Assembly: GCA_025350465.1 (NCBI GenBank)
Contig: JANXXU010000048.1
Coordinates: 1 to 64,000, forward strand
Length of the DNA: 64,000 nt
Direction of reading: 5' to 3'
Origin: Alphaproteobacteria bacterium
Lineage (GTDB): Bacteria; Pseudomonadota; Alphaproteobacteria; Micropepsales; Micropepsaceae
Within the stretch, counting starts at the first letter, position 1. Each line of letters starts with the position of its first letter. The translations under genes were made by a program, and so were the position numbers. Shown in pieces: positions 7,951-15,481 of this stretch. A model generated the notes under the pieces. The model made no database searches, was not told the DNA's origin, and was given only the letters and a program-made list of their open reading frames with translations.

Positions 7951-8272
7951 GCTCGCCCGTCCACCACGATGCGGCGTTGACCAAGACCGACAACAGAAAC
8001 GACTCACGCCACGCAGCTTTCGCGATGAAGCGATAGAACGGTGCCTCGGCGATCATTACCAAGACCTCGAGCGTCGGGGTCGTCGCGGCGCCGAGGTGGG
8101 CGTAGACCTGAGGGAAGACCCACCACAGAACGGGATGGGTAAAGGTGCTGCCCAACACGCCCGACAACGCAGCACGAACGCGCTCGACCTTGAAGGCAGG
8201 AGAAAGGGCTGCCGCGGCGACCGCTTCGACCGCCAGGGTTATGCCGAACGCGTCGAGCTGTGTTAGATGCAT
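7931..8272 (-). CDS. Hypothetical membrane protein, about 3-4 TM segments
   Basis: A 113-residue hydrophobic protein that I do not recognise. Spans include FGITLAVEAVAAAALS at the N-terminus, THPVLWWVFPQVYAHLG in the middle, and a C-terminal SFLLSVLVNAASWWTGELIY. It is convergent with and overlaps the larger membrane protein gene at 6949-7950 by 20 nt, an arrangement that may tie the two genes together. Its start lies 36 nt from that of the PDZ gene on the other strand, so the two share a short divergent promoter region. Confidence 0.65.
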   Translation of the reverse strand: MHLTQLDAFGITLAVEAVAAAALSPAFKVERVRAALSGVLGSTFTHPVLWWVFPQVYAHLGAATTPTLEVLVMIAEAPFYRFIAKAAWRESFLLSVLVNAASWWTGELIYALS

Positions 8273-8308
8273 CGGCCGGGTGTTAGCAGACAGACGCTGG
8301 AGACCGCC

Positions 8309-8653
8309 ATGCGCAATACGAATTCCCTGACCCTGTTCGTTGCCGTGATCGCCTTGATGCTCCCAGCCGCGAGTGTTCAGGCCAACATGGCGCCGCCCGA
8401 GCCGTTCGCGCTCGATATCGGCGTCACGACCGACAACGACGGCTTGCGGATCACCTCGGTGCAGCCAGGCTCGCGCGCCGAGAATGGCGGCCTCAAAGTC
8501 GGCGATATTATTTTAGGCATCGACGGGCGCTACGTGAAATCTTTGACGCCGAGCGAGCAGCAGAACGCCGCCGTCGGCCCGCACACCTGGCAGGCGGAGC
8601 TGGTCATCGTGCGCAATCATCGCGACATCATGACCATCAAGATAAGGTCTTAA
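8309..8653 (+). CDS. Secreted PDZ-domain protein
   Basis: A 114-residue protein with a Sec signal peptide (TLFVAVIALMLPAASVQA, cleavage after ANA-like small residues near 25) and a single PDZ domain. The PDZ core is GLRITSVQPGSRAENGGLKVGDIILGIDGRYV, the fold that binds C-terminal peptides in HtrA-type proteases; no protease domain is attached. It is probably a periplasmic adaptor. ATG 8309 has GGAGA 5-6 nt upstream. Confidence 0.82.
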   Translation: MRNTNSLTLFVAVIALMLPAASVQANMAPPEPFALDIGVTTDNDGLRITSVQPGSRAENGGLKVGDIILGIDGRYVKSLTPSEQQNAAVGPHTWQAELVIVRNHRDIMTIKIRS

Positions 8654-8709
8654 GCGGTCGCAGCCCGGCGCGCCTTTCCTCGTTCCTACCACCAACATTG
8701 CAGGCAAGA

Positions 8710-9624
8710 ATGTTTGGCTTTCGCTACTTCAAATCGCGGCCGACCGACTATGTCGTGTTGTTTCGCGGCGGCCGTCCGCGCCGTCAGGCACTCGGTTTGA
8801 GCGGCCTTGTCTTCACGCCGACGACGATCGCGGCCGCCGTGCCGATCGATGCCCGCCACGAGATCTTCGCCGTCGAGGCCCTGACCGCCGACTATCAGAC
8901 GCTGACGATCCAGGGCCTTTTGACCTATCGCGTCGGCGACGCCGTGTTGGCCTCGGCGCGCCAAGACTTTTCGATCAATCTCTTCACCGGCAAGCACACC
9001 GGCGAGCCCATGAAGCAAATCGTCGAACGCCTGCGCGCCATCGTGCAGACCGCATGCCGCGAGGCTCTGGTGCGTTCGACGCTCGACGCCGCCTTGAACA
9101 AAGCCGATGAGTTGTCGCAGACGATCATGGCAACGATCGCCGCCGACAAGAAATTGTCCGCCGACGGCATCGCCGTCGATCGCGTCCTTGTCCTTTCCGT
9201 CAAGCCCGCCCCTGAGATTCGCAAAGCGCTCGAAGCAACATTGCGTGAGCAGTTGCTGCGCCAAGCCGATGCCGCGGTGTTCGAGCGCCGGCGCGCCGCC
9301 TTGAACGACGAGCACGACATCAAATTGCGCGACGAAAAGAACAAGCGCGAGATTACCGAAAAGGAATTGGCCAATCAGCAAGCACTGGAGATAGAGCGCA
9401 AGAAACTTGCCGATGCCCGTGCCGTCACTTCGCGCGCGGAAGCCGAAGCCGAAGCCGTGGCCTTGCGCGAGCGCCTGAAACCGTGGGCGGAGATTGCGCC
9501 GCAAACCATCTCAGCGATGGCGATCAAGGACTGGGCTAACCGCAACGAGGGCCTCTCGTCATTGGCGCTCGGCGGCGACGCGCTGGACCGCCTTGCCGAC
9601 GCGCTCGCCGTCAAGAAAGGCTGA
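8710..9624 (+). CDS. SPFH/Band 7 domain protein
   Basis: A 304-residue SPFH-family protein. The N-terminal half has the stomatin/prohibitin strand pattern (YVVLFRGGRPRRQ, VEALTADYQTLTIQGLLTYRV). It is followed by a long charged coiled coil (DIKLRDEKNKREITEKE, ARAVTSRAEAEAEAVALRER). SPFH proteins scaffold membrane microdomains, but no clear TM anchor is seen here, so association may be peripheral. ATG 8710 is preferred over TTG 8698. The stop overlaps the next start (TGATG), so it is co-translated with the NAD-kinase-like gene. Confidence 0.85.
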   Translation: MFGFRYFKSRPTDYVVLFRGGRPRRQALGLSGLVFTPTTIAAAVPIDARHEIFAVEALTADYQTLTIQGLLTYRVGDAVLASARQDFSINLFTGKHTGEPMKQIVERLRAIVQTACREALVRSTLDAALNKADELSQTIMATIAADKKLSADGIAVDRVLVLSVKPAPEIRKALEATLREQLLRQADAAVFERRRAALNDEHDIKLRDEKNKREITEKELANQQALEIERKKLADARAVTSRAEAEAEAVALRERLKPWAEIAPQTISAMAIKDWANRNEGLSSLALGGDALDRLADALAVKKG

Positions 9625-10505
9625 TGCGCCAGCGCCTTGTCATCTTGACGCGGCCCTCGGCCAAGCGCGCCTTTGTCGAGCGCTACGGCAGCGAAGGCCA
9701 AACGCGCTTTGTTATGGCGCAATCGGCGCGCGGACGCGTCGATTTCGATCGCGCGTTGACTGACGACACGGTGCAAGCGCGCGCGGTCACCACGATCCTC
9801 AAAGCGCTGCCCGACACGCTGAAGCTCGTGGAGATCGACCGGGCGATGGTCGCCCAGTTCTTGTTCGAACCGCATGATTTGGTCGTCGCCGTCGGTCAGG
9901 ACGGGCTCGTCGCCAATGTCGGCAAGTATCTCGACGGACAACCGCTCGCCGGCGTCAACCCGGACCCCGAACACATCGACGGCGCGTTGCTGCCGTTCAC
10001 GGCCGATACATTCATTCACGCCTTGCCCGATCTCGTGCGCGATCAGCGGCCCGTGCGCGAGGCGACCTTGGCCACGGCGCAGACGTCGGATCGTCAAACG
10101 CTGCGGGGCTTGAACGAAATCTTTCTCGGCGTGCCGAACCACCAATCGGCACGCTATCGGATTTCGCACGCCGGCAAGGACGAGCTTCAGTCCTCGAGCG
10201 GCTTGATCGTTTCGACGGGCACCGGCTCGACCGGTTGGCTGCGCTCGCTTCTCGGCGACAAGGCGCCGTTCGACCCGGCGGCCGACAAGCTCCACTTCGT
10301 CGTGCGTGAAGCTTGGCCCGGCCGGGGCTTTGCCGCGACGCTGCTCGAGGGGGAAGTGACGCGGCAAAATCCTCTGGTCATCGAATCGCGCATGGACGCG
10401 GGCGTGATCTTCGCCGACGGCATCGAAGCCGATCCGCTCCGCTTCGACGCCGGTGTCACCGTGACCATCGCGCCGTCCGAGCGCCGCGTGCGGCTGGTGC
10501 AGTAG
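9624..10505 (+). CDS. Divergent NAD(+) kinase-like protein
   Basis: A 293-residue protein that shows the ATP-NAD kinase signature in order: VAVGQDGLVANVGKYL (a GGDG-type motif with Gln in the second position), PLAGVNPDPEHIDGALLPF (like GxNxGxLGFL), LNEIFLG (the NE/D motif) and LIVSTGTGSTGW (glycine-rich block). It is clearly in the superfamily but distant from housekeeping NAD kinases, and the altered first motif leaves its activity uncertain. It begins inside the stop of the SPFH gene, implying a linked function. Confidence 0.8.
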   Translation: MRQRLVILTRPSAKRAFVERYGSEGQTRFVMAQSARGRVDFDRALTDDTVQARAVTTILKALPDTLKLVEIDRAMVAQFLFEPHDLVVAVGQDGLVANVGKYLDGQPLAGVNPDPEHIDGALLPFTADTFIHALPDLVRDQRPVREATLATAQTSDRQTLRGLNEIFLGVPNHQSARYRISHAGKDELQSSSGLIVSTGTGSTGWLRSLLGDKAPFDPAADKLHFVVREAWPGRGFAATLLEGEVTRQNPLVIESRMDAGVIFADGIEADPLRFDAGVTVTIAPSERRVRLVQ

Positions 10506-10567
10506 GGCCGCCTCTTTTAGAGTGGGCGCCACATCAGGCAAATCACCGAGACCGAAGGATTTCATTC

Positions 10568-10825
10568 TTGCAATAACTCCTGCCGATCTTTCTGACGGTC
10601 TTCGTCGCCGAGCTTGGCGACAAGACGCAGCTCGCGACCTCGCTGTTTGCGACCGACGGTAAAGCGAGCCCGGCGGCGATCTTTCTGGCCGCTGCGGGTG
10701 CACTCGTCGTTTCGACTGCGATCGCCGAGCGCTACCTGGCGCTCTTGCCGCTGAAGCTCATCGCGGGGGTTGGCTTTATCGCCATCGGCATGTGGACGGT
10801 TGGCGAATACTATAAACTGATCTGA
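10568..10825 (+). pseudogene. UPF0016/GDT1-like small membrane protein, nonsense codon at position 3
   Basis: From 10577 the frame encodes one half of a UPF0016 (TMEM165/GDT1) cation transporter: FLTVFVAELGDKTQLATSLF carries the ExGDKTQ signature, and the second helix ends IAGVGFIAIGMWTVGEYY. A TTG start at 10568 has GAAGGA 8 nt upstream, but codon 3 is TAA (10574-10576), one change from GAA. The central helix also seems a few residues shorter than the family norm. Either the gene is dead or translation starts at CTG 10580. It follows the NAD-kinase-like gene by 62 nt. Confidence 0.6.
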
Positions 10826-10876
10826 TGCCGCCGCGTGTCGCTTCAAGAAAGCGACCGTCACAACAGGAGAAATTCC

Positions 10877-11233
10877 ATGAAGACTTTTCTCGCGACCTAT
10901 CTCGGCAGCGCGGAGTCGCGCAATCGCAAGGAATGGGACCAGCTCGACGAAGCTACGCGCCAGAAGCGAACGGAAGCGGGGATGAAGGCGTGGGGCGAGT
11001 GGATGACGAAGCACCACGCCGCAATCGTTGTCGAGGGCGGCCCGCTCGGCAAGACGAAGCGCGCATCCGCGGCCGGCGTCTCGGACACCAAAAACAACAT
11101 GACGGGCTTTGTGGTCGTCCGCGCCGAATCGCAGGAGGCCGCCGCACGCCTGTTCGAAAACCACCCGCACTTCGCCATCTTCCCCGGCGAGTCGGTTGAG
11201 ATCATGGAGTGCCTGCCGATCCCGGGCCGTTGA
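10877..11233 (+). CDS. YCII-related domain protein
   Basis: A 118-residue single-domain protein of the YCII/DGPF family, a ferredoxin-like fold of uncertain function, often found with ECF sigma factors although none is nearby. The conserved features are KHHAAIVVEGGPLG in the middle and FENHPHFAIFPGESVEIMEC at the end. ATG 10877 follows a good ribosome site (AGGAGAAATTCC); the upstream extension is not needed. Confidence 0.85.
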   Translation: MKTFLATYLGSAESRNRKEWDQLDEATRQKRTEAGMKAWGEWMTKHHAAIVVEGGPLGKTKRASAAGVSDTKNNMTGFVVVRAESQEAAARLFENHPHFAIFPGESVEIMECLPIPGR

Positions 11234-11320
11234 ACGATCTGACACTCGATCGGAACCGCCATTGTTAGCGGGGTAGGCGTTTGCTACGTCCTGGAGCATC
11301 TTGCTCTGAGGAGTGTCCAA

Positions 11321-13324
11321 ATGCTGCCCCGCCTCGCCACCTCCGGCGAACATTTCATCGAACCCTCGGGCCGTCGCGTGATCTTGCGCGGCGTGAATCT
11401 GGGCGGCGATTGCAAGGTGCCCTATCCCAACGGCGGCACGCATTTCCCGAGCGATTTTTCCGACCACCGCGCGGTTAGCTTCATCGGCCGCCCGTTCCCG
11501 CTGGCCGAGGCGGACGAACATCTCGCGCGTCTCAAAGCCTGGGGCTTCAATTGCTTGCGTCTCCTCACGACCTGGGAGGCGGTCGAGCACGCGGGCCCCG
11601 GTCAATATGACGAGGCTTATCTCGACTACTATGCTGAGGTCGCGCGCCGCGCCGGCGACCGCGGTCTCTACGTCTTCGTCGATTTTCATCAGGACGTCTG
11701 GAGCCGCATGACCGGCGGCGACGGCGCGCCGGCGTGGCTCTTCGAGCGCGTCGGCCTCGACTTCACCAAGTTTCATGCGGCAGGCGCCGCCCACGTGATG
11801 CAGGCGAAATACGACTACACGCGGGGCGGCCGGCAGGAAGACCGCTATCCGATGATGACGTGGTCGAACAACTATCGCATGCCCGCAAACGCCATCATGT
11901 GGACGCTGTTCTTCGCCGGCAATCTCTACACACCCAACTTCAAGATCGACGGGCGAAACATCCAGGATTTCTTGCAAGGCCACTATCTTGGCGCGATGCG
12001 CGAGGTGGCCAAACGCCTCAAGGACATGCCGCACGTCTTGGGCTTCGATACGTTGAACGAGCCGAGCACCGGGTGGATCGGCCAGGCGATGTCCTATCGC
12101 CATCTCGCGCGCTCGCCCGAACATCCCGAGCCGGCGCGCCCGGGCCCGGCGTGGACGCCGTTCGACGGCTTGCTGGTCGCACGCGGCGTCAAGCGCACCA
12201 TTCCGCAGCTTGCCTTCGATCCATCGAAAATGGCGGTGGCCGTGAGAGGCGAAAACGAAGTCAACGCCAAACGCGTCTCGATTTGGTGCGACGGCAAGAC
12301 CTGTCCGTTTGCCGACGCCGGCGCCTATCGCTTGAGCGGCACCGGCGGCTCGGTCTTGCGCGAGGATTTCTTTCAGGTCGTCGACGGCAAGAAGATCGAC
12401 TCCGAGCGCGACGCGATGGTGCCGTTCTATCGCCGCGTCGCCGAGACGATACGCGCCGTCAATCCCGACTGGCTCGTCTTCACCGAGTCCGATCCCTTCC
12501 GCGCCTTCATGGGCGAAGGGATGCCCAAGGGCATGCCCGAGCGCATGGTCAACGCGAGCCACTGGTACGACATCGTCACGTTGGCGACGAAGACATTCAT
12601 GTATCCGACGGCGATCAATCCCTTCAACGGCCGCACGCTGAACGGCGCGAAGGAAATCGAAAACCAATATGCGTTCCAATTGGGCCGCATCCTCGGCGCC
12701 TCGCGAACAATTCCGGGCGGCGTGCCGACGTTGATCGGCGAGTTCGGTATCCCGTTCGACCTCGACGGCGGCGCCGCCTATGCCGCCTGGGCGCGGGCTG
12801 AGCGCAGCGATGGGCCGTGGGAGAAGCACGTCATCGCGCTCGACCTCATGTACAACGCGCTCGACAGCCATCTCATGAGTTCGACGCAGTGGAACTACAC
12901 CGTGTCGAACCGCAACGACGCCGCCATCGGCGACGGTTGGAATCAAGAGGATCTCAGCGTATTTTCGCGCGACCAACAGGCCGAGCCCAAAGACATCAAC
13001 TCCGGCGGCCGCGCGACTGCTGGCTTCGTTCGGCCGTATGCCCGCGCCGTGCAAGGCATACCCAAGCAAATGAAATTCGAGCGCGAGAAGGGTGTGTTCA
13101 CGCTCATCTACGACGCCGACCCGACAATCGAGCAACCGACTGAGATTTTCGTCCCGCGCGTTCAGTCCGGAGATTTCATCGTAACCGCGGAGAACGGCAT
13201 CGTCGCGCTGGACGAAATGGATCAGCTCGTACGCGTGACTGCGCGCAACGGCGGCGAACAAACGATTACGATCGAGCGAAGGCAACCGGGAGCCGGCACG
13301 GCGGCAATTTCGACATCGGCTTAG
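11321..13324 (+). CDS. Glycoside hydrolase family 5, endoglycoceramidase-like
   Basis: A 667-residue GH5 enzyme. The TIM barrel starts at VILRGVNLGGDCKVPY near residue 22. The acid/base glutamate is in GFDTLNEPS (near residue 247) and the nucleophile in PTLIGEFG (near 474). VDFHQDVWSR near residue 120 is typical of the endoglycoceramidase-like and related cellulase subgroup. The last 100 residues form a beta-rich C-terminal domain. No signal peptide is present, so the enzyme appears cytosolic, unusual for a polymer-degrading GH5. GAGGAG lies upstream of ATG 11321. The substrate is uncertain; a glycolipid or imported glycoside is plausible. Confidence 0.88.
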   Translation: MLPRLATSGEHFIEPSGRRVILRGVNLGGDCKVPYPNGGTHFPSDFSDHRAVSFIGRPFPLAEADEHLARLKAWGFNCLRLLTTWEAVEHAGPGQYDEAYLDYYAEVARRAGDRGLYVFVDFHQDVWSRMTGGDGAPAWLFERVGLDFTKFHAAGAAHVMQAKYDYTRGGRQEDRYPMMTWSNNYRMPANAIMWTLFFAGNLYTPNFKIDGRNIQDFLQGHYLGAMREVAKRLKDMPHVLGFDTLNEPSTGWIGQAMSYRHLARSPEHPEPARPGPAWTPFDGLLVARGVKRTIPQLAFDPSKMAVAVRGENEVNAKRVSIWCDGKTCPFADAGAYRLSGTGGSVLREDFFQVVDGKKIDSERDAMVPFYRRVAETIRAVNPDWLVFTESDPFRAFMGEGMPKGMPERMVNASHWYDIVTLATKTFMYPTAINPFNGRTLNGAKEIENQYAFQLGRILGASRTIPGGVPTLIGEFGIPFDLDGGAAYAAWARAERSDGPWEKHVIALDLMYNALDSHLMSSTQWNYTVSNRNDAAIGDGWNQEDLSVFSRDQQAEPKDINSGGRATAGFVRPYARAVQGIPKQMKFEREKGVFTLIYDADPTIEQPTEIFVPRVQSGDFIVTAENGIVALDEMDQLVRVTARNGGEQTITIERRQPGAGTAAISTSA

Positions 13325-13679
13325 CCGCTTTTTATCGGTCTCGCGACGCTTGGCGCCTGTCCCGAAGCGGCGCCAGGCCGCCAGCGGCATCCGACCCAAG
13401 CCCGCTGTTCTTCGCTGTAAATTACACGAATTAACAGCGAACTGGGCGGTCCACGGCCACGCGGTTCGCCGTCCCTCGACGCAGGCAACGGCTTCACGCT
13501 CGGCTCGACGATATCTCGCCGGCCGCAGCAGAACGAACGACAATTTTGATGCTCCTCTTTTTCCTTGTTTCTCCTCGAATTCTCAACCACGCAGCTTAGA
13601 ACAAATCATGAACAAAATCAATAGGCATATGGATCAACAAGCAGGTGCTCTGGGAATTTTTATCGTGTCCCTTAGTTGC
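13325..13679. other. Intergenic stretch without a recognisable gene
   Basis: This 355-nt spacer lies between GH5 and the hairpin at 13680. Several frames are open by chance but none has a family-like sequence or a good ribosome site. The second half (about 13545-13670) is noticeably AT-richer than its surroundings. I see nothing else to annotate. Confidence 0.5.
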
Positions 13680-13745
13680 CCTGGGAGCGCGGGCGTCCCG
13701 CCCGCTTAAGGAAAAAAGAGCGGGCGGGACGCCCGCGCTCCCAGG
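13680..13745. repeat. Perfect 27-bp inverted repeat adjacent to the msrB stop
   Basis: The left arm (13680-13706) begins CCTGGGAGCGCGGGCGTCCC and the right arm (13719-13745) is its exact reverse complement; the 12-nt loop is TAAGGAAAAAAG. The right arm touches the msrB stop codon (13746-13748). The core GGGAGCGCGGGCGTCCCGCC resembles a palindrome dispersed in many GC-rich genomes. It could end msrB transcripts. Confidence 0.85.
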
Positions 13746-14141
13746 CTAATCCTTCTTCTCCAGCTTCATCGAGTGGCCGTTCATGCAGTAGCGCTGGCCC
13801 GTCGGTTTCGGGCCGTCGGGGAATACGTGGCCGAGATGTCCTTCACAGCGCGCGCAATGCACTTCGGTGCGGCGCGTGAAGAGGCTCGAGTCGTCTTTGG
13901 TCTCGACGTTCTCTTTCTCGATCGGCGCGTAGAAGCTCGGCCAGCCCGTGCCGGAGTCGTACTTGGTGTCGGAGGAAAAGAGCGCAAGGCCGCAGGCGGC
14001 ACATACATAAGTGCCTTTTTCCTTGGAGTCCGAATTGGGTCCGGTACCCGCTCGCTCGGTCCCATGCTTGCGCAGGATCTTGTAAGCGTCGGGCGAAAGT
14101 TGCGCGCGCCACTCGGCATCGGTTTTGTGAATTTTTTCCAT
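13746..14141 (-). CDS. msrB: Peptide-methionine (R)-S-oxide reductase
   Basis: A 131-residue MsrB that reduces methionine-R-sulfoxide in proteins. Two zinc-binding CxxC pairs are present (YVCAACGLALF and VHCARCEGHLGH). The GTGWPSFYAP motif and catalytic cysteine in RYCMNGHSM are intact. The start has GGAGG 11-12 nt upstream. There is no signal peptide, so it is cytoplasmic. It appears to be transcribed alone, with palindromic repeats on both sides. Confidence 0.97.
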   Translation of the reverse strand: MEKIHKTDAEWRAQLSPDAYKILRKHGTERAGTGPNSDSKEKGTYVCAACGLALFSSDTKYDSGTGWPSFYAPIEKENVETKDDSSLFTRRTEVHCARCEGHLGHVFPDGPKPTGQRYCMNGHSMKLEKKD

Positions 14142-14156
14142 CTTCCAATTCCTCCA

Positions 14157-14226
14157 ACTGTCATGGTCGGCATCAGTTTACCCGCGGGCAAAGCGAAGCC
14201 GCGACCCGGGGGCCGACCATGACAGT
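14157..14226. repeat. 14-bp perfect inverted repeat with GC-rich interior
   Basis: ACTGTCATGGTCGG (14157-14170) is the exact reverse complement of CCGACCATGACAGT (14213-14226). The 42-nt interior contains further short self-complementary pieces (CCCGCGGG, CCCGGG). It lies in the 132-nt gap between msrB and the MaoC gene and looks like another dispersed palindrome class, different from the hairpin-plus-tail units. Confidence 0.8.
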
Positions 14227-14273
14227 ACGAGAGGAGGCGTGGAGCGGGAAGGTATCTGTTCGATAGCTAGCAG

Positions 14274-14726
14274 CTACGGATAAACCAGGCTGATCGTCTC
14301 GGCGATGCAGGCCGGGCGATCTTGGCCTTCGATCTCGATCGTGACCTCGTTGATCATTTGCAGTCCGCCGCCTTTCGGTTCGGCCGACAAGAGCTTCTGG
14401 CGGGCGCGCACGCGGACCCCTGTCGGCACCATGCTCGTGAAGCGCACTTTGTTCGAGCCGTAATTGATGCCCCGAGTAACGCCGTCGACGCGCATGATCT
14501 GCGACGACAGCATCGGAATGAGCGCCAGCGTCAAATAACCGTGAGCGATCGTACCTTTGGTCGGCAGCTCGCGCTTGGCGCGCTCGACGTCGAGGTGAAT
14601 CCATTGATGATCGCCGGTCGCCTCGGCGAATTTGTTGACGCGGTCCTGATCGATCTTCACCCATTCCGAAACGCCCATTTCCTCGCCCACGTGTTTGGCG
14701 ATGTCGGCGTATTTGATCGTTTTCAT
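14274..14726 (-). CDS. MaoC family (R)-specific enoyl-CoA hydratase-like protein
   Basis: A 150-residue single hot-dog domain. FAEATGDHQWIHLDVERA contains the catalytic Asp-x(4)-His pair of the R-hydratase motif, and GTIAHGYLTLALIP is the conserved helix that follows. Such enzymes hydrate 2-enoyl-CoA and often feed beta-oxidation or polyhydroxyalkanoate synthesis. An excellent ribosome site (GGAGGAAACTG) precedes ATG 14726, which overlaps the stop of the ChaC gene by one base (TGATG). Confidence 0.9.
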   Translation of the reverse strand: MKTIKYADIAKHVGEEMGVSEWVKIDQDRVNKFAEATGDHQWIHLDVERAKRELPTKGTIAHGYLTLALIPMLSSQIMRVDGVTRGINYGSNKVRFTSMVPTGVRVRARQKLLSAEPKGGGLQMINEVTIEIEGQDRPACIAETISLVYP

Positions 14727-15481
14727 CAGTTTCCTCCACTCGGTGTGTTGTTTGGATCAGGTGTCGGCACGAGCTCGCGCACGCGGCGGTGAAGCTCGTC
14801 GAGATAAGGGTCTTCGACCCCAACCGTCGTCAGCGCGGCGACCGTGCGAAACAGATAATCGCGGTTGGTGCCGAGATGCCCTTCGGCCTTGGCGATCCGC
14901 GCGGCTTTTTCTTCGACCGACAAGCCCGGCAGATAGCGCGGATGATCGGTGTTGATGATGAAGGTGACCCCGCGCACATGCCGCGCGCCGAGATCGAGAT
15001 CGACCCAGGCGGGCACGTAGGCGCCCGACAGCATCTCGCGCATCCAAAGGATTTTGGTTTCGCTCTCGACATGCTCGGGGGCGAGGCGATGTGCGATGCC
15101 GGCGCACGAGCCGCCGGCGACTAGGCACAGCATCAGTCCCGGATTGTCCGGCATCGCGCGGCCGAACATCAGCCGCATGCAAAAATTGCGGCTGAAGCCT
15201 TCGACGCGCGCCGGCAGACTCTCGCTCACATGGACGGCCGGATTCCACATCAGCGAGCCGTAGCCGAACACCCAAAGCTCCTCGCCCGGCGTGTAGCTCG
15301 CCATGATGGCGTGGCGCGAAGCTTCACGCTCCTCCTCGGAGAGAAACTTCGCCTCGCCGAACTTCTCCGCCATCTGTGCGAAGTAAGCGATCCGCTCGGG
15401 CGTGAAGTCCTTGCGCGCGAGCATCCCGTCCGGTCCGGACGGGCGCGGCGGGAGCGACGGCTCAGACGATTTTTGAGTCAC
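14726..15481 (-). CDS. ChaC-like gamma-glutamylcyclotransferase
   Basis: A 251-residue protein of the ChaC branch of gamma-glutamylcyclotransferases, which cleave glutathione to 5-oxoproline and Cys-Gly. The substrate loop LWVFGYGSLMWNP is near residue 70; a glutamate in the family position follows (APEHVESETKILWMRE). The longest start is GTG 15481, inside the 3' end of the acyl-CoA synthetase gene (20-nt overlap); ATG 15424 is an alternative. It sits in an operon with acyl-CoA synthetase and MaoC, an unexpected partner for those functions. Confidence 0.88.
   Translation of the reverse strand: MTQKSSEPSLPPRPSGPDGMLARKDFTPERIAYFAQMAEKFGEAKFLSEEEREASRHAIMASYTPGEELWVFGYGSLMWNPAVHVSESLPARVEGFSRNFCMRLMFGRAMPDNPGLMLCLVAGGSCAGIAHRLAPEHVESETKILWMREMLSGAYVPAWVDLDLGARHVRGVTFIINTDHPRYLPGLSVEEKAARIAKAEGHLGTNRDYLFRTVAALTTVGVEDPYLDELHRRVRELVPTPDPNNTPSGGN

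Noticed and set aside
10562-13543. 993-codon open frame antisense to the GH5 gene and beyond
   Set aside because: No domain is recognisable, and it spans intergenic DNA and the antisense of two real genes. Length alone is not evidence at this GC content.
13350-13709. Possible small gene between GH5 and msrB
   Set aside because: The frame ends in the 27-bp repeat, has no ribosome site, and its translation is low-complexity.
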